6,160 bases of DNA from Eudoraea sp. Lineage in GTDB: Bacteria > Bacteroidota > Bacteroidia > Flavobacteriales > Flavobacteriaceae. Under the pieces are notes generated by a model that saw only the letters and a list, made by a program, of their open reading frames with translations, did not search any database and was not told where the DNA came from. The stretch covers positions 1 through 6,160 of the forward strand of contig JABDQS010000268.1 in assembly GCA_013042125.1 (NCBI GenBank), given 5' to 3'. The position numbers were made by a program, and so were the translations under genes. Within the stretch, counting starts at the first letter, position 1; every line of letters starts with the position of its first letter. Below, piece after piece: positions 1 through 6,160 of this stretch.

Positions 1-132
1 ATGCAAATTATGAGGGTTCACCAGCAGCTCTTTCATGTGGTATACATGATTAAACCCCAGTGTTTCTAAAGACTGTTTTAAGGTGGTGGTTCCCGTTCTT
101 GGGAATCCGGCTCCAATTATTTTGATAGACAT
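1..132 (-). CDS. Sulfotransferase family protein (Sulfotransfer_4 type), N-terminal 44 codons, truncated by window edge
   Basis: The visible N-terminus begins MSIKIIGAGFPRTGTTTL, followed by a helix ending in LGF and then VYHMKEL. The GAGFPRTGTTTL segment (residues 7-18) is the 5'-phosphosulfate-binding loop of PAPS-dependent sulfotransferases, a P-loop-like strand-loop-helix. The LGF...YHM continuation is characteristic of the Sulfotransfer_4 branch (PF17784). Such enzymes move a sulfuryl group from PAPS to an alcohol, amine or phenol acceptor; the acceptor cannot be guessed from this fragment. There is no signal peptide, so it is predicted to be cytosolic. The ATG (130-132) is the only usable start: no ATG, GTG or TTG lies in frame in the preceding gap, which is A/T-rich with no Shine-Dalgarno. 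It sits 26 bp after the stop of the ASST-like gene on the same strand, so co-transcription is likely. The catalytic domain and the 3'-phosphate-binding motif lie outside the window. Confidence 0.85.
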   Translation of the reverse strand, partial: MSIKIIGAGFPRTGTTTLKQSLETLGFNHVYHMKELLVNPHNLH

Positions 133-158
133 AATTATTATTTTAGTTGGTTTTACGT

Positions 159-1823
159 TTATTGTGTAGGTTCTGATGATGGGGGTGGTGGCATTTTAAA
201 GACATAGGGTTCCGGTTGTGGTTCTATGGGTTTTAACTCCCTGCCCGCCAGCCCCGGATGATCTTTTGTATATAACGTACTTCTGAAGACCCCATAAATA
301 AATGGGCCAACAGGCTGTGAGATCGTACCATCGGGTAATGAATAATCGTATTTATAGGGATTCCAATATTCCCAAACTATTTCCTTGTTCTCATCAATTT
401 CGATAAAGCGACCCTGCATTCCCTGCGTGATCAGGGTATGACCATTTTTAAGTCGTTGAGCCCCGGAGATAAAAGACGAATAGAAAGAATATTTATCGGG
501 AGACGTATAGGACCAGTCGGGTTCTGAAGGACCAAAAGCACCATTTTCATTAAGCGTATAATTTCCTGCATCGTCTGTTGGAATTGCCCATACATCAATA
601 GATGAATAGTTCCCGACATCGCCAATTTTCACACTCATTTCCGGAGTATTTGCTCCGGCTAGTGCGGCCCACATGGAGGGATATTTATTATCGGGGTGAG
701 GGATGTCATTATTATAGACCATAAGCTTTCCTTCCCCGGGATATCCTTCAGGGATCCATTTTATATCGTGTTGCCCGTGCAGTGTTTGGTCCTCTTTGGT
801 GCCTTTGCCGTAATTGACCGGGTTGCCCCATCGGTAGAGAAGATCACCTCCATGGCCATAGGTACCGCCACTACTTCCGCGGGCTTCCAGGGTAGTTGTG
901 CTATGATCTATCACAAAGATCTCTCCATATCCCGGAACGCTTATAACAATTTGATCCAGGCCTGGGTTATAGGAGACAGCATTTGTATGGGTAATGTCGG
1001 AACTCTGGTTATCTACCGTGGCATTTGAGGTCAAAAAGCCCATTTTTTTCATGTTATTTATTTGTTCTTCGGACATTGGCGGACCACCCTCTGCACTCGG
1101 GATATTGATGTTGATCTTTCGAGGGTTCTCTGATACTACCCCGTAATTATCTTTTGTCTCGTCATGATCCTGAATTAAATGATCTCTCATGCGCCATTCC
1201 CATACTATCTTGCCATCATCCGGTTTAATGGGTTGTATCTCAATGATCTTATCTAACCAAACACCTGCCTTCGCGATGTGTTCGGGATCTTTGCCCGCCG
1301 CCTCCGCCTCTTCGGGCGTTAAGGCATCATAGGAAATAGCCAGGATATTGCCGTTTGGCATAATCTCAATATCATGATGGGTAAGTTCCTTTTCATTGTA
1401 ATATTTAAAATCCCATACAATGTTCCCATCCCAATCGTATTCCCGGATCCTACCAGATTGGCCACCGGCTGCAAAGACGGGAAAATTCTCGTCCCGTTCC
1501 ATCCTTATGAGGTTGCCGTTTGGTTGTAGATAGGAATTCATGGAATGCAGATCTGTAGTCCATATATGGACTACCTCTCCTTCTTTGTTCAGCAGATACG
1601 TGAAGGTGCCGTTAGATGGTTCATAGAGCACATAACCATCCGTGCCTTTCTCTGAATTATAGATTAGGCCTCTGGGTTCCGTTACTCCTGAAAGGCTCCG
1701 GGTGTCATCCGGGCTCCAGTCGCGTACTACCACCATGGAGGTGTTATCCCCGGGAGGAACATCAGATTTACATGAAAATAAGGTAATTACTAATACGGAA
1801 AGAATTAGTTCTTTTAGGTTCAT
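159..1823 (-). CDS. Arylsulfate sulfotransferase (ASST)-like beta-propeller lipoprotein
   Basis: This 554-residue protein starts with a short lipoprotein signal peptide: a hydrophobic stretch at residues 6-17 and lipobox LFSC, with Cys18 as the lipidated residue. The body carries propeller-like repeats of the form D-x-x-G-x-I-V-W (about 79-88, 130-138, 202-210, 477-484), paired with PNGN-type strands (101-104, 156-159, and KNGH at 459-462). Segments typical of the ASST/Arylsulfotran families are THTNAVSYNP (278-287), DLLYRWGNP (327-335), HGQHDIKWIP (349-358) and a C-terminal AQRLKNGHTLIT...IVWEY block (455-485). His279, His352 and perhaps His150 or His462 are candidate catalytic or binding histidines, by analogy with the histidine-based ping-pong mechanism of E. 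coli ASST. The family moves sulfate from one phenolic ester to another phenol without PAPS. Cys18 is the only cysteine. The C-terminus is proline-rich (531-553). The start is ATG at 1821-1823, chosen because the signal peptide follows at once. Family assignment is fairly secure; substrate and enzymatic activity are unknown. Confidence 0.8.
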   Translation of the reverse strand: MNLKELILSVLVITLFSCKSDVPPGDNTSMVVVRDWSPDDTRSLSGVTEPRGLIYNSEKGTDGYVLYEPSNGTFTYLLNKEGEVVHIWTTDLHSMNSYLQPNGNLIRMERDENFPVFAAGGQSGRIREYDWDGNIVWDFKYYNEKELTHHDIEIMPNGNILAISYDALTPEEAEAAGKDPEHIAKAGVWLDKIIEIQPIKPDDGKIVWEWRMRDHLIQDHDETKDNYGVVSENPRKININIPSAEGGPPMSEEQINNMKKMGFLTSNATVDNQSSDITHTNAVSYNPGLDQIVISVPGYGEIFVIDHSTTTLEARGSSGGTYGHGGDLLYRWGNPVNYGKGTKEDQTLHGQHDIKWIPEGYPGEGKLMVYNNDIPHPDNKYPSMWAALAGANTPEMSVKIGDVGNYSSIDVWAIPTDDAGNYTLNENGAFGPSEPDWSYTSPDKYSFYSSFISGAQRLKNGHTLITQGMQGRFIEIDENKEIVWEYWNPYKYDYSLPDGTISQPVGPFIYGVFRSTLYTKDHPGLAGRELKPIEPQPEPYVFKMPPPPSSEPTQ

Positions 1824-1851
1824 CTTTAAAATAATTGGTTGGTTGGTGAGA

Positions 1852-1859
1852 GAAAGATA
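1852..1859 (-). promoter_or_regulatory. Possible Bacteroidota -7 promoter element for the ASST-like gene
   Basis: On the minus strand this reads TATCTTTC, matching five of six fixed positions of the Bacteroidota -7 consensus TAnnTTTG. It lies 28 nt before the ATG, which would give a leader of about 20 nt. No convincing -33 TTTG is present; only TTA occurs at a suitable distance in an A-rich stretch. It would make the ASST-like gene independent of ftsE, which fits the 88-bp gap. The call is weak because the element is short and half-matched. Confidence 0.25.
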
Positions 1860-1911
1860 CTCTTTTTTTAAATATCTTTTTTAAGTATTCACCCGAAAAT
1901 AGAAGAGGTAT

Positions 1912-2595
1912 TCAGACCGCTTTTTGGACCACTTCAAAGACCTTGTTGCCATCGCATTTAAGAGTTTTAAATGGGTATTTAAGGATCAAAGCATAATCAT
2001 GTGTAGCCATAAGAATGGTGCGGCCGGCCTTGTTGATCTCCTGCAGAACCTTCATTACCTCTACACTGGTTTGTGGATCCAGATTTCCCGTAGGCTCATC
2101 AGCGAGGATAAGTTCCGGATCGTTCAAAAGGGCTCTTGCAATGGCAATACGCTGTTGTTCCCCACCGGAAAGTTCATGAGGAAATTTAAATCCTTTGGTC
2201 TTCATCCCTACTTTTTCCAAAACTTCATCTATCTTGGAATTCATCAGGACATTATCTGTCCAGCCCGTGGCCTTCAGGACAAAGAGCAGGTTCTTATTTA
2301 TATTCCTGTCTGGCAGTAGTTTGAAATCTTGAAAGACGATACCCAATTTTCTTCGCAGATAGGGAATTTTTTTCTCCTCAAGGGTTTTTAAATTAAACCC
2401 TACAACCCTGCCGTGACCTTGTTTTAAAGGAAGATCGGCATATAGGGTTTTCATAAAACTACTCTTCCCGCTCCCGGTTTTTCCGATGAGATAGACAAAT
2501 TCACCTTTCCGCACTTCCAGATTTATGTCATTAAGGACTAAATTTTCCTTTTGGAAAACAGATACTTCTTTTAAGCTGAGAATGGGTTCTTCCAT
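1912..2595 (-). CDS. ftsE: FtsE-like ABC transporter ATP-binding protein
   Basis: This is a complete 227-residue ABC ATPase, the usual FtsE length. All nucleotide-binding motifs are intact: Walker A GKTGSGKS (38-45), Q-loop Q89 within VFQDF, signature LSGGEQQR (142-149), Walker B LILADEP (162-168) with catalytic Glu167, D-loop NLDP (171-174) and switch His199 in ATHD. The stretch [15 protein letters not shown] (88-102) after the Q-loop is the FtsE hallmark that separates it from LolD and MacB ATPases. FtsE works at the inner face of the cytoplasmic membrane with the permease-like FtsX, controlling peptidoglycan hydrolases during division. No ftsX is adjacent here, so the partner must be encoded elsewhere. 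The start is ATG at 2593-2595; going upstream in frame there is no other start codon before a TAG at 2629-2631. The gene is divergent from the TPR gene across 150 bp. A related export ATPase is the main alternative. Confidence 0.88.
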   Translation of the reverse strand: MEEPILSLKEVSVFQKENLVLNDINLEVRKGEFVYLIGKTGSGKSSFMKTLYADLPLKQGHGRVVGFNLKTLEEKKIPYLRRKLGIVFQDFKLLPDRNINKNLLFVLKATGWTDNVLMNSKIDEVLEKVGMKTKGFKFPHELSGGEQQRIAIARALLNDPELILADEPTGNLDPQTSVEVMKVLQEINKAGRTILMATHDYALILKYPFKTLKCDGNKVFEVVQKAV

Positions 2596-2745
2596 GAGGT
2601 GTATTTGTTGATATAAAAGTAATAAGTTCTAAAGGATAAAAAGGGAGCACCAATAAAAATCTTTTTCTTTGGATGGTTTATACTGCAAAACAATATTTCA
2701 CGTTACTAAGACAAACACGGTAATTCTTAATAGCCCTAGAACACT
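2596..2745. promoter_or_regulatory. Divergent intergenic region between ftsE and the TPR gene
   Basis: These 150 bp separate two outward-facing genes and must hold at least their start signals. The region is A/T-rich. Rightward, TTTG at 2668-2671 is followed after 22 bp by TATTTCAC (2694-2701), a poor match to TTTG-n-TAnnTTTG. Leftward, TACTTTTA (2614-2621 on the minus strand) matches five of six fixed positions of TAnnTTTG and lies 18 nt before the ftsE ATG, but it lacks a well-placed -33 TTTG. Neither gene has a recognisable Shine-Dalgarno, as is common in this phylum. No operator-like palindrome, RNA gene or small ORF with support was seen. Confidence 0.4.
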
Positions 2746-5700
2746 ATGCGAAAGAAAATCACCGCCTTGTCCCTTGTCTGTCTTGGGCTGCTATTTAAGG
2801 CCACTGCTCAGGAATCCAGGATCTACACTCATGATGAAAGACAATATCAAGAGGCACTGGACCTTTACAACAACAAGCAATACCAGGCTGCACAGACACT
2901 TTTTCAAAAAGTAAACTCAAGCACAACTAATGAGGAAACGGCTGCGAATAGCGCCTATTTTGTCGCAAATGCAGCGGTTCGACTTAATCAGTTAGGAGCA
3001 GACCGACTGATGGAAGATTTTGTAGAAAAGTATCCTACCTCTACAAAACGAGATGCTGCTTTTCTAGATGTCGCGGACTATTATTTTGAGAATGGAAAAT
3101 ATCCGTATGCCCTAAAGTGGTACAAAAGGGCAGGGCAGAGTACCATCCCCAGGAAAGACAGAGAACGATTCAATTTTAATATGGGGTATTCCCTGTATGC
3201 CTCCAAGAAAACCCGGGAAGCGGAATCTTATTTCAACAAAGTTTCGAATTCTGCTGTTTACGGTGCGCAGGCTAAATATTACCTTGGCTTTATCTCCTAT
3301 CAGGAAGATGATTACGAGGAAGCCAGCGCACGCTTTGACCAGATCACGGACCAGGAAGTCTTAGATGAAAAGCTCTCCTATTTTCAAGCCGATCTGAATT
3401 TTAAACTTGGAAATTTTGAAGAGGCCATTGCCCTGGGTAAAAAACAATTGCCAAAGTCGGACAGGAAGGAGATCTCAGAGCTTAACAAGATCATAGGTGA
3501 AAGCTATTTCAACCTGGAGCAATACTCCAATGCCATCCCATTCCTTGAGCAATACCGCGGAAAACGAGGCAGATGGAACAATACAGATTATTATCAATTA
3601 GGCTATTGTTATTACAAACAAGAAGACTTTGCGAATGCTATTCTCCAATTCAATAAGATCATTGACGGGGACAATAGCGTAGCTCAAAATGCCTATTATC
3701 ACTTAGCAGAATGCTATCTGAAACTCGATAAGAAGCAAGAGGCCCTGAATGCCTTCAGGAATGCTTCTCAAATGGAATTCAGCCCTGATATCAGGAAGGA
3801 TGCCTATTTAAATTATGCTCGCTTAAGTTATGATATTGGCAATGCCTATGAACCGGTAACAGATGTGTTGTCATCTTATCTGGAGCGGTACCCCAAAGAT
3901 GCGAATGCAGCAGAATTACAGGAGTTATTGGTAGACTCTTACCTTACTTCCAGGAATTTCAAGGGTGCCTTAGAACTTCTTGAGAAAAACAAGAATTATG
4001 CGAACAAAGCCACTTTTCAAAAGGTAGCTTTTTACAGAGGTGTGGAACTGTTTTTAGATGGTGATTATGCCGGGACCATTGAGGTGATGGATTTAGCGGT
4101 GAGGAGTGATGCCGATGCTGTTTTTACAGCAAGGGCAAGGTACTGGAAGGCCGAGGCCGCTTATTTATTAAATCGATATGATGAGGCGCTGGTCGACTTT
4201 ATCCAGTTTCAACAAAGTAATGCGGCACGCAGTACAGCAGAATTCAAGGATTTAGATTATAACCTTGGGTATACCTACTTTAAATTAAGAGATTACAATA
4301 CAGCAATTAACTATTTCAAAGGCTATTCGAAAAGCTCTTTAGCGGATGCAAAAGCTTCGGATGCCCTGGTGCGTTTAGGTGACTGCTATTTTGTGACCAG
4401 TAAATATCAGGCTGCCATAGATGCGTATTCCCAATATGGAAGAGGTAACGGGGCGGAAAAGGATTATGCTGCCTTTCAAAAAGGGGTTAGCTATGGCTTT
4501 GTAGGTAAAAATGACACCAAAATTTCCGAGCTGAATAAATTCCTATCTCAATATCCAAACTCTACCCTAAAAGATGATGTGCTTTTTGAGTTGGGTAATT
4601 CTTATATCCGTGATAACCGCGAAAGGGAAGGCTTGCAGGCCTATGATCAACTTGTGGGGGAGTACAGAGGTAGCAGTTTGGTACCCCAGGCGCTTTTAAG
4701 ACAAGGCTTAGTGCATTATAACGCTAACAGGAATAATGAGGCTCTGATAAAGTTTAAGGCGGTCGTAAAAGATTTTCCGAAGAGCCAGGAGGCTCTGCAA
4801 GCGGTCAATACCGGAAAATTGGTCTATATGGATATGGGAAGAGTTAATGAATATGCCGCATGGGTCAGGGACCTAGATTTCGTTGAGGTTTCAGATGTTG
4901 AATTAGATAATGCCACCTATGAATCTGCCAACAAGCAGAATATGGAAGGGAAAGATGCGGCTGCTATGAAGGGTTATGAGAATTATCTCAGGGAATTCCC
5001 TTCCGGTATGCATACTATACCGGCCAACTTTGCTTTGGCACAATTGTATTTTGCGAAAGGAGAAAATGACAAAGCCCTTCAGTCCTACAAGTATGTAGCA
5101 GACAGGGGAGGCAGCGAATTTTCTGAGCAGGCGCTTACAAGAGTATGTGAATTGCTGATGACGAAAGGGAATACCGAAGCTGCTATGCCATATTTGATCC
5201 AATTGGAAAACACCGCAGACATACCTCAGAATCGTACGTATGCTCAGCAGAATTTAATGAAGGCATATTTTGAACAAAAAGAGTATGCGCGTACTCTGGT
5301 CTATGCAGATAAAGTACTGGGGACTTCCAATGTAGATGATCGGATACGAAGCGATGCTCATGTGATGATCGCCAGATCTGCCATGAAAACAGGAGATGAG
5401 ACCACAGCAGAAACTGCCTATAAGGAGGTGTCAAAGATAGCCAGTGGTTCCACAGCTGCAGAAGCACTTTATTACGATGCGTATTTTAAGCGAAATAGAA
5501 GTGAATATGAAGCGAGTAATTCTTCAGTGCAAAAATTAGCAAAGGAGTACGCTACTTACAAAGAATGGGGAGGAAAAGGATTGATTATCATGGCTCAAAA
5601 TTTCTATGCTCTGGGCGATGCCTTCCAGGCTACCTACATTCTGGATAGCGTGATCGCCAATTTTGTTCAATTTCCTGAGATCGTCGAAGAAGCCAGAAGG

Positions 5701-5766
5701 GAATTGACAAGTATAAAAGCCAAGGAGGCCGAACGCAACGCCTCTGTTAATCCTGAAGGAAACTAA
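2746..5766 (+). CDS. Large exported tetratricopeptide-repeat protein
   Basis: This 1006-residue protein has a Sec signal peptide (MRKK, hydrophobic core to residue 17, likely cleavage after ATA at 19-21), then almost unbroken TPR-like helical hairpins to about residue 985. Clear units, with the Y-x-x-A-x-x-x-F/Y core, lie near 33-55, 107-129, 145-165, 177-198, 248-269, 283-304, 316-337, 466-487, 503-524, 541-562, 614-635, 652-672, 764-782, 836-854 and 873-893. Several hairpins follow a YP-x-S linker (96-99, 603-606), the pattern of the outer-membrane-associated BamD/YbgF class. No catalytic motif, lipobox or C-terminal sorting domain is visible; the end is Lys/Glu/Asn-rich. It is therefore a predicted periplasmic protein-interaction scaffold, and its specific partner is unknown. 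An in-frame TAG at 2737-2739 makes ATG 2746 the first possible start. A barrel-like gene begins 14 bp downstream, so the two are very probably one operon and may act together at the outer membrane. Confidence 0.9.
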   Translation: MRKKITALSLVCLGLLFKATAQESRIYTHDERQYQEALDLYNNKQYQAAQTLFQKVNSSTTNEETAANSAYFVANAAVRLNQLGADRLMEDFVEKYPTSTKRDAAFLDVADYYFENGKYPYALKWYKRAGQSTIPRKDRERFNFNMGYSLYASKKTREAESYFNKVSNSAVYGAQAKYYLGFISYQEDDYEEASARFDQITDQEVLDEKLSYFQADLNFKLGNFEEAIALGKKQLPKSDRKEISELNKIIGESYFNLEQYSNAIPFLEQYRGKRGRWNNTDYYQLGYCYYKQEDFANAILQFNKIIDGDNSVAQNAYYHLAECYLKLDKKQEALNAFRNASQMEFSPDIRKDAYLNYARLSYDIGNAYEPVTDVLSSYLERYPKDANAAELQELLVDSYLTSRNFKGALELLEKNKNYANKATFQKVAFYRGVELFLDGDYAGTIEVMDLAVRSDADAVFTARARYWKAEAAYLLNRYDEALVDFIQFQQSNAARSTAEFKDLDYNLGYTYFKLRDYNTAINYFKGYSKSSLADAKASDALVRLGDCYFVTSKYQAAIDAYSQYGRGNGAEKDYAAFQKGVSYGFVGKNDTKISELNKFLSQYPNSTLKDDVLFELGNSYIRDNREREGLQAYDQLVGEYRGSSLVPQALLRQGLVHYNANRNNEALIKFKAVVKDFPKSQEALQAVNTGKLVYMDMGRVNEYAAWVRDLDFVEVSDVELDNATYESANKQNMEGKDAAAMKGYENYLREFPSGMHTIPANFALAQLYFAKGENDKALQSYKYVADRGGSEFSEQALTRVCELLMTKGNTEAAMPYLIQLENTADIPQNRTYAQQNLMKAYFEQKEYARTLVYADKVLGTSNVDDRIRSDAHVMIARSAMKTGDETTAETAYKEVSKIASGSTAAEALYYDAYFKRNRSEYEASNSSVQKLAKEYATYKEWGGKGLIIMAQNFYALGDAFQATYILDSVIANFVQFPEIVEEARRELTSIKAKEAERNASVNPEGN

Positions 5767-5780
5767 TTTAAGCCGTGTTT

Positions 5781-6160
5781 ATGCAAAAGAATATTCAATT
5801 ATCAATCATAGCGGTATTAGGCCTTTTTTCATGGGTTTTTGGACAGGACGAAAAAGACCTTGGCACCGAAACGGTAACAGTTGTAAAACCATACTCACCC
5901 ACAGTTTCGGATGCCTTTAAAATAAAGACCGCTCCAATCCTGACTGATTCTATCGTACTGGCGAAGAAAGAGGTCAGATATAGCATTTTTTCGGTCCCGG
6001 TTGCATCCACTTTTACACCCGCAAAAGGCAAGGCTGCAACAGTACAAAAGGCTACCCCCGAGAAGCTGTATAATTCATATGCCTCACTTGGGCTTGGTAA
6101 TTTTAACAATGCACTGATCGACTTTTACACCAGCAGAGATATAGACAGAGGTAATCAACG
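5781..6160 (+). CDS. Exported outer-membrane beta-barrel protein (TonB-dependent-receptor-like annotation family), N-terminal part, truncated by window edge
   Basis: The first 126 codons are visible and open to the window end. Residues 1-21 form a Sec signal peptide (MQKN, hydrophobic core, WVFG before a probable cut at Gln22). A roughly 70-residue extended segment follows, with a TVVKPYSPTVSDAFKI motif (33-48). At about 94-120 the sequence changes to alternating polar/hydrophobic, aromatic and glycine-rich strands (KLYNSYASLGLGNFNN, then a second strand ending DFYTSR), as at the start of an outer-membrane barrel. From memory, proteins of this kind follow long TPR genes in many Bacteroidota and are often named TonB-dependent receptors, yet no plug or carboxypeptidase-regulatory-like domain fits between signal peptide and first strand here. 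ATG 5781 is chosen over a GTG at 5775 because it starts the signal peptide directly; an in-frame TAA lies at 5769-5771. The gap to the TPR gene is 14 bp. Function is unknown. Confidence 0.75.
   Translation, partial: MQKNIQLSIIAVLGLFSWVFGQDEKDLGTETVTVVKPYSPTVSDAFKIKTAPILTDSIVLAKKEVRYSIFSVPVASTFTPAKGKAATVQKATPEKLYNSYASLGLGNFNNALIDFYTSRDIDRGNQ

Noticed and set aside
696..1028. A 110-codon open frame on the plus strand
   Set aside because: It lies wholly inside and antisense to the ASST-like gene, whose protein has clear family motifs across the same bases. The antisense translation has no recognisable domain or signal.
1835..1846. Three tandem copies of TTGG just upstream of the ASST-like start
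   Set aside because: It is too short to call a functional repeat or a phase-variable tract, and chance is a sufficient explanation.
1853..1879. Inverted repeat AAAGATA / TATCTTT with a 13-nt loop in the ftsE-ASST gap, considered as a terminator for ftsE
   Set aside because: The 7-bp stem is entirely A/T except for one G-C pair, and the loop is long. It would be too weak for an intrinsic terminator, and it overlaps the possible promoter element.
1885..1914. Two copies of GTATTCA spaced 23 bp apart at the end of ftsE
   Set aside because: A 7-bp repeat, one copy of which contains the stop codon, is expected by chance in A/T-rich DNA. No operator is implied.
1924..2319. A 131-codon open frame on the plus strand
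   Set aside because: It is antisense to the FtsE signature, Walker B and Q-loop region. The sense frame explains the conservation, and the antisense product looks like composition-driven noise.
4903..5467. Two overlapping minus-strand open frames of 99 and 94 codons
   Set aside because: Both lie within the 3' half of the TPR gene, whose repeats continue unbroken through them. No start-site context or domain supports either.
2746..5766. The large repeat protein considered as a fusion or a surface-secreted type IX substrate
   Set aside because: The TPR pattern is continuous from end to end with no second domain, and the C-terminus lacks the beta-rich sorting domain expected of a type IX substrate.
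5795..6109. A 104-codon minus-strand open frame
   Set aside because: It is antisense to the truncated barrel gene, whose plus-strand frame has a signal peptide, a recognisable motif and operon spacing.

Overview
The window looks like a chromosomal segment from a marine-type member of the Flavobacteriaceae (Bacteroidota). The reasons are: A/T-rich start regions without clear Shine-Dalgarno sequences, a base composition that by eye is moderately A+T-rich, an FtsE reading frame encoded without an adjacent ftsX, and a gene pair of a very long TPR protein followed by an outer-membrane beta-barrel, which I recall as typical of that phylum. Genus cannot be fixed from the sequence alone.

Layout: the left 2.6 kb is transcribed leftward (minus strand) and the right 3.4 kb rightward, diverging from a 150-bp intergenic region (2596-2745). 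Reading leftward from that region come (i) ftsE, a complete FtsE-type ABC ATPase; (ii) after 88 bp, a 554-residue lipoprotein of the arylsulfate sulfotransferase (ASST) beta-propeller type; (iii) after only 26 bp, the first 44 codons of a PAPS-dependent sulfotransferase of the Sulfotransfer_4 type, cut off by the window start. Reading rightward come (iv) a 1006-residue secreted protein made almost entirely of TPR-like repeats and (v) after 14 bp, the first 126 codons of an exported protein whose N-terminal motif and first beta-strands resemble the barrel proteins usually annotated as TonB-dependent receptors, cut off by the window end.

How they may work together: the leftward ASST/sulfotransferase pair brings together two chemically different sulfuryl-transfer enzymes, one exported and PAPS-independent, one predicted cytosolic and PAPS-dependent, so a shared job in sulfated-metabolite chemistry is plausible but unproven. 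The rightward TPR/barrel pair looks like an envelope module (periplasmic scaffold plus outer-membrane barrel), with FtsE divergently encoded beside it. No RNA genes, mobile elements, CRISPR arrays or clear intrinsic terminators were seen, and all complete genes are uninterrupted. No gene-free stretch exceeds 300 bases. I see no strong evidence for a wholly new system; the most interesting items are the paired sulfotransferases and the TPR/plug-less-looking barrel module.
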